The translations under genes and the position numbers were made by a program. A DNA stretch of 5,054 bases from Streptococcus sp. (lineage in GTDB: Bacteria > Bacillota > Bacilli > Lactobacillales > Aerococcaceae): assembly GCA_015264885.1 (NCBI GenBank), contig JABZYY010000078.1, forward strand, positions 1-5,054. Direction: 5' to 3'. The notes under the pieces were generated by a model. It was given only the letters and a program-made list of their open reading frames with translations, was not told where the DNA came from and made no database searches. Position 1 is the stretch's first letter. The number at the start of each line of letters is the position of its first letter. Shown piece after piece: positions 1 to 5,054 of this stretch.

Positions 1-1469
1 CGCTAGGTCGCCTTGGAGATGCTACACCAGGCGTTCAGTTGTTGACAACATTTGACGATGAGGAAGCACAAAGTATTGTTGATTTCATGCAATCAGAAAA
101 CGAAAGACGTCAATCAATCGTAAATCAAATCGTAGAAGAAGCTACTCCGATCATTCAAGAACAAATGAATCAACCTGTTCTTGTATTAGCGCAACCAGGT
201 TGGCATGAAGGGGTTCTTGGAATTGTAGCGAGTCGAATCGTTGAACAGACGGGAAAACCAACCATCGTTTTAGGAATAAGTGAAGACGGCTTAACAGCAA
301 AAGGTAGCGGTCGTTCATTTGGAGAATTTAATCTCTATGATGCGTTAACTAGTGTGAAAAATCATCTCCTAAAATTCGGTGGACATCATATGGCTGCTGG
401 ATTGACAGTTGAAACGATACTGCTTCCAACGATTATCGAGGGACTAGAACAATACGCGAAAGACCATCAAGATTTATTAGATGTGAAGGCGACGTTAACG
501 ATTGATGAAGTTCTTCCATTAAAAGACATTACGGTCGAATGGATTGACTCATTAGCTAGCTTGAAACCATTTGGTACGGATAATCCAGAACCCGTCGTTT
601 CTTTAGAAGGGATTCAAGTAGCTTCTACTCAATTACTTGGAGCGGATAAACATCACTTGAAACTTAATTTGAAAGAGTCCAATTCTTCAAACACGCTGCA
701 AGCGATGGCCTTTAGTAAAGGGGAATGGGCAGTTTCTCTTCAACCAGATACGAAGATTAGTGTTGCTGGTACATTAGAGATTAATGAATGGCAAATTAAT
801 CGCCTTCCTCAATTATTGGTAAAAGATATCGCTGTTAAAGGTAGAGTCGTTATCGACTGGCGTACTTCTAAGATTACAAAAGATCATCTAGCTGTTGAAA
901 ATGCACTTTATCTAGCAACAAACGAAGTGTTCTTGAAGGAGCTAGAAACAAGAATTCCAAGTACTTCAAGCGTGATGGATTTTGCATCCTTTGTTGCTGC
1001 AAACGAAAACCCAACTGCTAAAGCAATTGTGTTATTCGACCTACCAGAAAAGATTGAAGAAGTGGAAACTTTCTTTAAAATGGAATGGACACAGCCGCTC
1101 TATGTCATCGCATATTCGAAGAATTCGGTTGTGACAACTGGTATCCCGGACAAGCCTAAGTTTGGTAGTGTGTATAAATATATCCAATCACATGGACAAA
1201 TTCCTTATAATGAAAAACTAGTTTCGGTGGCTGGATTCCTCAAAATTCCAGTTGAACAATTCCGAGTGATATTAAAAGTGTTTTTTGAGTTGGAATTTGT
1301 TAAAATAGTAGATGGACATTTGATGATTAACGAAAGTCCAAAAACAAATGACTTAGAAGAGTCAACCTTATTGAAAAAGTTAAATGAACAAATGTTGCTT
1401 GAAAAGAAATTCAACTATAGCCAGTTCCAAGAACTAAAAAGTTGGATGGACTCACAACAAGGTAAATAA
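1..1469 (+). CDS. recJ: Single-stranded-DNA-specific 5'-3' exonuclease RecJ, C-terminal part (5' end outside window)
   Basis: RecJ degrades single-stranded DNA 5' to 3' in recombinational and mismatch repair in the cytoplasm. The frame is open from base 3 and 488 residues are visible. The first visible residues, LGRLGDATPG, match the conserved loop that precedes the DHHA1 domain. In visible numbering, GWHEGVLGIVASRI (66-79), GSGRS (101-105) and FGGHHMAAG (125-133) are DHHA1-type substrate and metal-site motifs. PFGTDNPEP (189-197) begins the OB-fold nucleic-acid-binding part. The remaining roughly 200 residues resemble the extra C-terminal domain of Firmicutes RecJ. Gram-positive RecJ proteins are usually about 760-790 residues, so roughly 280-300 residues with the DHH catalytic motifs lie upstream. 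The TTG at 39 is an internal leucine codon, not a start. No frameshift is seen. The stop lies 15 bases before apt, implying co-transcription. Confidence 0.95.
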   Translation, partial: LGRLGDATPGVQLLTTFDDEEAQSIVDFMQSENERRQSIVNQIVEEATPIIQEQMNQPVLVLAQPGWHEGVLGIVASRIVEQTGKPTIVLGISEDGLTAKGSGRSFGEFNLYDALTSVKNHLLKFGGHHMAAGLTVETILLPTIIEGLEQYAKDHQDLLDVKATLTIDEVLPLKDITVEWIDSLASLKPFGTDNPEPVVSLEGIQVASTQLLGADKHHLKLNLKESNSSNTLQAMAFSKGEWAVSLQPDTKISVAGTLEINEWQINRLPQLLVKDIAVKGRVVIDWRTSKITKDHLAVENALYLATNEVFLKELETRIPSTSSVMDFASFVAANENPTAKAIVLFDLPEKIEEVETFFKMEWTQPLYVIAYSKNSVVTTGIPDKPKFGSVYKYIQSHGQIPYNEKLVSVAGFLKIPVEQFRVILKVFFELEFVKIVDGHLMINESPKTNDLEESTLLKKLNEQMLLEKKFNYSQFQELKSWMDSQQGK

Positions 1470-1484
1470 AAGGAGGAGTTCTCA

Positions 1485-2012
1485 ATGAACTTGAAAGAAT
1501 ATATTGCTAGTGTTCCAAACTATCCTAAAGAGGGTATTATTTTCCGTGATATTTCACCATTAATGGCTAACGGTAAAGCATACCAATACGCAACACAACA
1601 AATCGTTGACTATGCACGTAAAGTTGGTGCGGAAATGATTGTTGGACCAGAAGCACGTGGATTTATCGTTGGATGTCCAGTAGCGTACGAATTAGGAATT
1701 GGTTTTGCACCAGCTCGTAAAAAAGGGAAATTACCTCGTGAAACAGTGGCTGTTGAATATGATTTAGAATATGGTTCAGCAGAGTTACACTTACACAAAG
1801 ATGCTGTAAAACCTGGCCAAAAAGTTCTTATCTGTGACGACTTATTAGCAACAGGTGGAACAATGGCTGCCGCTGCAAAATTAGTTGAAAAACTTGGCGG
1901 TGAAGTAGTTGGTTTAGCGTTCCTAGTAGAGTTAACAGACTTGAAAGGTCGCGAAAAAATTAGCGAATATGACATTTTCACTTTAATGGAATACACTGAA
2001 GACGAAAGATAA
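1485..2012 (+). CDS. apt: Adenine phosphoribosyltransferase
   Basis: Apt is a cytoplasmic purine-salvage enzyme that converts adenine and PRPP to AMP and pyrophosphate. The 175 residues fit the family length of about 170-180. Visible hallmarks are [15 protein letters not shown] at the N-terminus (12-26), PEARGF (55-60), ARKKGKLP (77-84) and the PRPP-binding loop [13 protein letters not shown] (114-126) with its paired aspartates. The start is well fixed: AGGAGG at 1471-1476 lies 8 bases before the ATG. The recJ stop is only 15 bases upstream, so apt probably shares the recJ transcript. The recJ-apt order is common in Firmicutes, where a (p)ppGpp synthetase gene often follows. Here a terminator and a convergent mvaA follow instead. 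The protein looks intact. Confidence 0.97.
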   Translation: MNLKEYIASVPNYPKEGIIFRDISPLMANGKAYQYATQQIVDYARKVGAEMIVGPEARGFIVGCPVAYELGIGFAPARKKGKLPRETVAVEYDLEYGSAELHLHKDAVKPGQKVLICDDLLATGGTMAAAAKLVEKLGGEVVGLAFLVELTDLKGREKISEYDIFTLMEYTEDER

Positions 2013-2024
2013 TCTAAATAAAGA

Positions 2025-2070
2025 AGACTTCCTTAGCATATAGGGCTAGGGAAGTCTATTTTTTATTTTC
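2025..2070. terminator. Intrinsic terminator after apt, possibly bidirectional with mvaA
   Basis: A 13-bp stem (2025-2037 with 2045-2057, one G-T wobble) encloses a 7-base loop and is followed on the plus strand by a T-rich tract at 2058-2069. This is a classic rho-independent terminator for the recJ-apt transcript. On the minus strand the same hairpin lies just past the mvaA stop and is followed by a weaker T-rich run (TCTTTATTT, 2024 down to 2016). It may therefore also end the mvaA transcript. The plus-strand T tract overlaps the mvaA stop codon at 2063-2065. Confidence 0.9.
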
Positions 2071-3343
2071 TTAATTCTTCTAATAGAGCTTTTGCAGTTT
2101 CTTGATTTAAATGTGGAGCTTTAGCGAGTAAGTTCATTAGTAGCGGAAGTTCTTCCTCGGTTGCGCCAACAGCAAGTCCCAATGATTTTGCTTGGAGTCG
2201 CATATGTCCTTTTTGAATGCCGTCCGTCACAAGAGCTCTTACAGCAGCAAGGTTTTGCGCTAAACCAATCGAGGCAATAATTCCTGCTAATTCAACAGCA
2301 CTTGGATGACCGAGTAACTCGTGTGCAAATTGTGCACCTGGATGAATGGAAATAGAACCTCCAACCGTTCCAACAGGAAGTGGAAGAGTGATAGTACCCA
2401 CTAAGTTTCCACCTTCATCCTTTGTCCAGCTTGTCAGTGGTTGATATTTCCCGCTTAAACTTGCATAGGCATGAGCACCTGCTTCGATTGCTCGCCAGTC
2501 ATTTCCGGTAGCGATGACGACAGAATCAATACCATTCATAATGCCTTTATTATGCGTTGTTGCACGGTATGGATCTGCTTTTGAAAATTCACTTGCTAAA
2601 ACGATTCGATTGATCACGTCTTCACCTTTAGTCGTTCTAGTATCTAAGATTCTTGGTGAGAGGACACATCTAGCTGTCACAACTGAATTTGTTGCAAGAT
2701 TCGAGAGAATAGCCATAATACTTTCGCCACCAGTCAATGCTTCAATTGGTGAAACGAGCGCTTCTAGGATGGTATTCAGCATATTTGCTCCCATGGCTTC
2801 CTTTGTATCCACAGATACGTAGAAAATGTAAAATCTTTCTTTGTCAGTAGATTTTTCTTCGACCCATATTTCTCGAATTCCTCCGCCACGTTTCACGATA
2901 GAAGGGTGAGCATTATTAGCAAATGTAAATAATGATTCTTTCTGTTCGTCAAGTTTAGTTTTTACTTCTTCGAGTGTTAGAGGAGATTTTACAATGGCAA
3001 TTTCTCCAATCATTTCACGTTTTTCTTGAACAGTTGTCGTACCACCAGCCATGTTGATTAATTTTGAAGCATAGCTCGCAGCAGCGATAACAGAAGGTTC
3101 TTCCGTTACCATTGGAACAATATAGCTTTTTCCATTCACAATTAATTCTGGAACGATTCCATACGGAAGACCGTATACTTCAATTTGATTTTCTACCATT
3201 TGGTTAGCAATGGACTCTGGTAGTACAAGACCTTTTTCGAGTAATACTTTGGCTTCGTTAGATAAGTTTGGATGATTTAATAAAGTTTCTTTTCTTTCTT
3301 CAAGAGACTTTTGATAAAACTTGTAAAAAGGGTTATTTTGCAT
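2063..3343 (-). CDS. mvaA: Hydroxymethylglutaryl-CoA reductase, class II
   Basis: This enzyme interconverts HMG-CoA and mevalonate using NAD(P)H and feeds isoprenoid synthesis (undecaprenyl phosphate, quinone side chains) in mevalonate-pathway bacteria. The 426 residues match stand-alone class II reductases of about 425. It is not the thiolase-reductase fusion MvaE. Family motifs are ENQIEVYGLPYGI (51-63), VTEEPSVIAAAS (79-90, catalytic Glu), DTKEAMGAN (179-187), TTHNKGIMNGID (262-273, catalytic Lys266), ATGNDWRAIEAGAHAYA (278-294, catalytic Asp282) and KGHMRLQA (378-385, catalytic His380). All four expected catalytic residues are present. By family knowledge class II enzymes are soluble, and no membrane segment is seen. 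Start: AAAGGAG (minus strand, 3357 to 3351) lies 7 bases before the ATG at 3343. It is convergent with apt and divergent from the gene at 3460. No mvaS or other pathway gene is in the window. Confidence 0.96.
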   Translation of the reverse strand: MQNNPFYKFYQKSLEERKETLLNHPNLSNEAKVLLEKGLVLPESIANQMVENQIEVYGLPYGIVPELIVNGKSYIVPMVTEEPSVIAAASYASKLINMAGGTTTVQEKREMIGEIAIVKSPLTLEEVKTKLDEQKESLFTFANNAHPSIVKRGGGIREIWVEEKSTDKERFYIFYVSVDTKEAMGANMLNTILEALVSPIEALTGGESIMAILSNLATNSVVTARCVLSPRILDTRTTKGEDVINRIVLASEFSKADPYRATTHNKGIMNGIDSVVIATGNDWRAIEAGAHAYASLSGKYQPLTSWTKDEGGNLVGTITLPLPVGTVGGSISIHPGAQFAHELLGHPSAVELAGIIASIGLAQNLAAVRALVTDGIQKGHMRLQAKSLGLAVGATEEELPLLMNLLAKAPHLNQETAKALLEELRK

Positions 3344-3370
3344 CGATGTGCTCCTTTCTTGCTTTCATTC

Positions 3371-3379
3371 AGTATAACA
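3371..3379 (-). promoter_or_regulatory. Putative extended -10 promoter for mvaA
   Basis: Read on the minus strand this is TGTTATACT, a TGn-extended -10 with a good TATACT hexamer, 27 bases upstream of the mvaA start codon. No convincing -35 hexamer lies 16-18 bases further upstream, which is common for extended -10 promoters. The predicted RNA start would leave a 5' leader of only about 20 bases containing the AAAGGAG site. Confidence 0.5.
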
Positions 3380-3383
3380 AATT

Positions 3384-3435
3384 TTTACAGTTTGCGGGTA
3401 TGATACAGGTAAATTTTTCAAAAATGAGGTACACT
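3384..3435 (+). promoter_or_regulatory. Weak candidate promoter region for the 3460 gene
   Basis: The divergent gap must hold a rightward promoter, but none is strong. TACACT (3430-3435) is a plausible -10 with no clear -35 at 17 bases. TTTACA (3384-3389) resembles a -35, but the hexamers at normal spacing from it are poor. TATGAT (3399-3404) is another possible -10. The choice is uncertain. A TACACT start would place the RNA start near 3442, only a few bases before the ribosome binding site. Confidence 0.3.
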
Positions 3436-3445
3436 AGTAGACGTG

Positions 3446-3452
3446 AAAGGAG
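3446..3452 (+). promoter_or_regulatory. Ribosome binding site that fixes the start of the acidic hypothetical protein
   Basis: AAAGGAG lies 7 bases before the ATG at 3460. The same frame stays open back to an ATG at 3268, but that longer reading would run through the mvaA coding region on the other strand and across the divergent promoter gap. The strong site therefore decides for 3460. Confidence 0.85.
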
Positions 3453-3459
3453 AGATTTT

Positions 3460-4050
3460 ATGGAATTTATTCGTGAAGTGAATGGTCGCCGCCTGATTTT
3501 AATGGCTGATGAAGAGTATCAAAAAGAAGCAGAAGATATGCTTACTTTCGTAGAAGAATATTTTGAGGAGAATTGGGACGAGGTCGACACTTTAATTCCA
3601 ATCCATTATGGACAAGTAAAAGTCATTCCTAAAGGAGAAGATTTTCAAGTAGTTGTTCAAAATTACGAACATAAACTACTAGATGAATGGGTAGAAGATT
3701 TCTCTTATTTCTTAGATATTATTCGTAAAACGATTCAAACTGGAAAGCGTACGAAAACATTAGGACGTTTAATTCCATTCCGCTTTGACGGACCGTTAGT
3801 GATTGCTAACCATACTTTTGAAGTGGATGAGTGGTATGCGCATCGTTTTGATGACGAAACTTGGTATATTGCTCCAATCGATCAAACGATTGATCCGCAA
3901 CCGCTAGAAGGAAATCAAGCGTATGAAATCTTTCCAGATTATCCAGAATTATATGAAGTGATGCATTTACCAACAGACTATATTATCTTATTCAAAGGAC
4001 ATGAGATTGTTTCGGTGTTGAATACGGATAGTGTCGATGTGTGGAACTAG
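3460..4050 (+). CDS. Hypothetical acidic cytoplasmic protein, 196 residues
   Basis: I do not recognise this family. The protein starts MEFIREVNGRRLILMADEEY and ends TDSVDVWN. It is strikingly acidic, with 41 Asp/Glu against 16 Lys/Arg by hand count. It is rich in aromatic residues and has no signal peptide, membrane segment or cysteine. The N-terminal part (about 20-50) looks like an acidic amphipathic helix. The middle (about 51-100) alternates strand-like and helical stretches. The only basic patch is RKTIQTGKRTKTLGR (89-103). The C-terminal half contains a Trp/Tyr-rich segment and LPTDYIILFKGHEIVSVLN (170-188), which looks like a beta hairpin. It probably shares a transcript with the thioesterase 21 bases downstream. 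Coding quality and start context make it a real gene. A nuclease-like or immunity-like role cannot be supported from sequence alone. Confidence 0.85.
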   Translation: MEFIREVNGRRLILMADEEYQKEAEDMLTFVEEYFEENWDEVDTLIPIHYGQVKVIPKGEDFQVVVQNYEHKLLDEWVEDFSYFLDIIRKTIQTGKRTKTLGRLIPFRFDGPLVIANHTFEVDEWYAHRFDDETWYIAPIDQTIDPQPLEGNQAYEIFPDYPELYEVMHLPTDYIILFKGHEIVSVLNTDSVDVWN

Positions 4051-4071
4051 TCAAATACGAAAGGATGTACT

Positions 4072-4815
4072 ATGGTAGAATCAATTTGTCGCATGAATCA
4101 TGTTGTGAAGGCGTATGAATGTAATTGGAAAGGAGAGTTATCTCTTAGCCATGTAGTTGGGATTATGATGCTAGCTTCGCGTAAACAAGAACGCAGTCTA
4201 GCTCATCCTGATTTGATCTATCAAAAAGGATTATCATGGATTGTGATTCAAAACCAATTAACGGTCAATCGTCTTCCTAAATTAGAAGAAGAAATTATTA
4301 TCGAGACAGAACCAGTTGGATATAACAAGTTCTTTACGTTCCGTCGTTATACGATTTTGTCTCTAGACGAAGAAGTACTAGTAGACGCATTAACGACTTT
4401 CTCAATGATTAATATTGAAGAGAGAAAACTCATTTCACTAGACGAAGAAGTATTAAGTGAATATCCAATTGAGAATAAAAAAGATACTCGTCGTAATCCA
4501 CGAGTTCCTAAAATCGATTTAGAGAATGCGAGTGTTCAAACGTATCGTGTTCGTTTAAATGATATCGATTATAATCATCATGTGAATAACGCGAAGTATT
4601 TTGATTGGGTAATGGATAGCCTTGGGATGGACTTTATTAAGACTCATTCATTAAAATCAGTTCTTGTAAAGTATGATAAGGAAATTCTTCCCGAAGCTAC
4701 GGTTAAGAGTTTTTATGAAATTCGTGAAACTGAAAACGGAGTTCAAACATTACACCAACTGGAATCAGATGATCAAAAATGTTGCCACTTATCTCTTGAG
4801 TGGAAAGTTAAGTAA
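4072..4815 (+). CDS. Acyl-ACP thioesterase (FatA/FatB-like double hotdog)
   Basis: Acyl-ACP thioesterases hydrolyse fatty acyl-ACP to release free fatty acid during type II fatty-acid synthesis in the cytoplasm. The 247 residues fit the bacterial members of the family, which consist of two hotdog domains in tandem. The N-terminal hotdog spans about 8-125 (helix region SHVVGIMMLASRKQE, 26-40). The C-terminal one spans about 155-247 and carries the signature RLNDIDYNHHVNN (161-173). Asp166, Asn168 and His170 are the likely catalytic set, with Glu204 (KYDKEILPE) as the usual downstream acid. The start at 4072 is supported by AAAGGA at 4060-4065, 6 bases upstream. Met8 is an alternative start. 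The gene follows the acidic hypothetical protein by 21 bases and no terminator separates it from the rpsD promoter. The natural substrate chain length cannot be read from the sequence. Confidence 0.92.
   Translation: MVESICRMNHVVKAYECNWKGELSLSHVVGIMMLASRKQERSLAHPDLIYQKGLSWIVIQNQLTVNRLPKLEEEIIIETEPVGYNKFFTFRRYTILSLDEEVLVDALTTFSMINIEERKLISLDEEVLSEYPIENKKDTRRNPRVPKIDLENASVQTYRVRLNDIDYNHHVNNAKYFDWVMDSLGMDFIKTHSLKSVLVKYDKEILPEATVKSFYEIRETENGVQTLHQLESDDQKCCHLSLEWKVK
4363..4452 (+). repeat. In-frame 15-base direct repeat inside the thioesterase gene
   Basis: CTAGACGAAGAAGTA occurs at 4363-4377 and again at 4438-4452, exactly 75 bases (25 codons) apart. With the preceding serine it encodes SLDEEVL twice (residues 97-103 and 122-128). 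The copies lie at the end of the N-terminal hotdog domain. The identical codon choice suggests either chance within acidic loops or a small local copying event. Confidence 0.7.
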
Positions 4816-4820
4816 AATCC

Positions 4821-4849
4821 TTGTATTTTCATAGGAAATAGGGTATAAT
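4821..4849 (+). promoter_or_regulatory. Sigma-A-type promoter for rpsD
   Basis: TTGTAT (4821-4826) and TATAAT (4844-4849) are separated by 17 bases, a near-consensus housekeeping promoter. RNA would start at about G4857. It begins only 5 bases after the thioesterase stop codon, and no hairpin terminator lies between. Upstream transcription could therefore run on into the rpsD leader. Confidence 0.88.
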
Positions 4850-4856
4850 ACTTTTT

Positions 4857-5021
4857 GTGTAAAATATGCAGCAGAAATATAGAAGCTCGTCAACAGTCCT
4901 AGCCTTTAGGGTAAGGTAGTAACCGCGGCTGCAAAGGTGAACCCTTGTAGTGACTGCACGAATCGAAGATTTCGCGATTATTTTACTCCAAAAAAATAAA
5001 CAATTATTGGAGGAATGTTCA
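4857..5021 (+). promoter_or_regulatory. Structured rpsD leader, probable ribosomal protein S4 autoregulatory element
   Basis: The leader is about 165 bases, far longer than a ribosome binding site needs. By hand folding, a closing stem pairs 4887-4890 with 4958-4961 (TCGT/ACGA) and 4894-4898 with 4952-4956 (CAGTC/GACTG). Inside are hairpin A (4899-4901 with 4917-4919 and 4903-4906 with 4913-4916) and hairpin B (4929-4934 with 4945-4950 and 4936-4937 with 4943-4944). GGGT in loop A (4909-4912) can alternatively pair with ACCC (4941-4944), a possible pseudoknot. CCGCGG (4923-4928) joins the two hairpins. Known: S4 of Bacillus subtilis represses its own rpsD mRNA through a structured leader. The same role here is inferred from gene identity and position, not from a covariance-model match. 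Confidence 0.8.
4986..5013 (+). promoter_or_regulatory. Hairpin able to hide the rpsD ribosome binding site
   Basis: CTCCAA (4986-4991) is perfectly complementary to TTGGAG (5007-5012), enclosing a 15-base A+T-rich loop. The 3' arm covers most of the Shine-Dalgarno GGAGG (5009-5013), which sits 8 bases before the rpsD ATG. Six base pairs with a long loop form a weak hairpin, so it may matter mainly when S4 bound upstream stabilises it. The regulatory role is inferred. Confidence 0.5.
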
Positions 5022-5054
5022 ATGTCACGTTACACTGGACCAAGCTGGAAGTTA
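5022..5054 (+). CDS. rpsD: 30S ribosomal protein S4, first 11 residues (3' end outside window)
   Basis: S4 is a primary 16S rRNA-binding protein that nucleates assembly of the 30S subunit body. Only MSRYTGPSWKL is visible. This is the characteristic opening of Firmicutes S4 proteins of about 200 residues. GGAGG at 5009-5013 lies 8 bases before the ATG. The long structured leader and strong private promoter agree with rpsD as a separately regulated gene, as in other Firmicutes, and not part of the alpha operon. Identification rests on these few residues plus the leader context. Confidence 0.9.
   Translation, partial: MSRYTGPSWKL

Noticed and set aside
39..1469. TTG at 39 as the start of a 476-residue protein
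   Set aside because: The frame continues upstream to the window edge with conserved RecJ residues (LGRLGDATPG). The TTG is an internal leucine codon of a truncated recJ.
1205..2822. Open frames opposite recJ and apt (minus strand 1205-1414 and 1610-1996) and opposite mvaA (plus strand 2514-2822)
   Set aside because: They lie wholly inside well-identified genes on the other strand, have no recognisable domains and are shadow frames.
3268..3459. N-terminal extension of the acidic hypothetical protein from an ATG at 3268
   Set aside because: It would overlap the start of mvaA on the other strand and the divergent promoter gap, whereas AAAGGAG sits correctly before the ATG at 3460.
4866..4919. 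Small open reading frame in the rpsD leader (17 codons from ATG at 4866, beginning MQQKYRSS)
   Set aside because: It has no Shine-Dalgarno sequence, starts about 9 bases from the predicted RNA 5' end, and overlaps the bases that form the leader stems.
4908..4945. T-box-like sequence (AAGGTAGTAACCGCGG) suggesting a tRNA-sensing riboswitch
   Set aside because: The resemblance to the T-box core is partial. Only about 56 bases lie between the predicted RNA start and this motif, too few for the long Stem I with specifier loop. The downstream gene is rpsD, not an aminoacyl-tRNA synthetase or amino-acid gene, and no clear terminator/antiterminator pair follows.
4961..4985. Hairpin AATCG/CGATT followed by ATTTTA as an attenuator in the rpsD leader
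   Set aside because: The stem is only about 5 bp with a 9-base loop, and the T tract is short and interrupted, too weak to call a terminator.

Overview
The window looks like ordinary core chromosome from a low-GC Gram-positive bacterium, most likely a member of the Lactobacillales. Four things point there: the A+T-rich composition with strong AGGAGG-type ribosome binding sites, the recJ-apt gene pair typical of Firmicutes, a stand-alone class II HMG-CoA reductase (the mevalonate route used by lactic-acid bacteria, staphylococci and relatives), and an rpsD gene beginning MSRYTGPSWK behind a long structured leader. I cannot name the genus.

Layout, left to right. The C-terminal two thirds of recJ (1-1469, +) is followed after 15 bases by apt (1485-2012, +), and the pair ends at a strong hairpin terminator (2025-2070). 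mvaA lies on the opposite strand (2063-3343), convergent with apt, and its stop codon sits inside the U-tract of that terminator. A 116-base divergent promoter region (3344-3459) separates mvaA from a two-gene rightward unit: a very acidic 196-residue protein I do not recognise (3460-4050) and an acyl-ACP thioesterase (4072-4815). Five bases after the thioesterase stop, a near-consensus sigma-A promoter (4821-4849) starts the rpsD transcript. Its roughly 165-base leader (4857-5021) folds into a multi-part structure, and rpsD itself (5022 onward) is cut by the window end.

Functionally this is a mix of housekeeping jobs: DNA repair (RecJ), purine salvage (Apt), isoprenoid precursor supply (MvaA), fatty-acid chain release (thioesterase) and ribosome assembly (S4). 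No mobile element, CRISPR array, tRNA or defence system is visible. The part most worth a second look is the rpsD leader. It has a closing stem, two internal hairpins with a possible loop-loop contact, an 11-base match to the complement of the 16S rRNA 530 loop, and a separate hairpin that would hide the rpsD ribosome binding site. The second point of interest is the unrecognised acidic protein apparently co-transcribed with the thioesterase.
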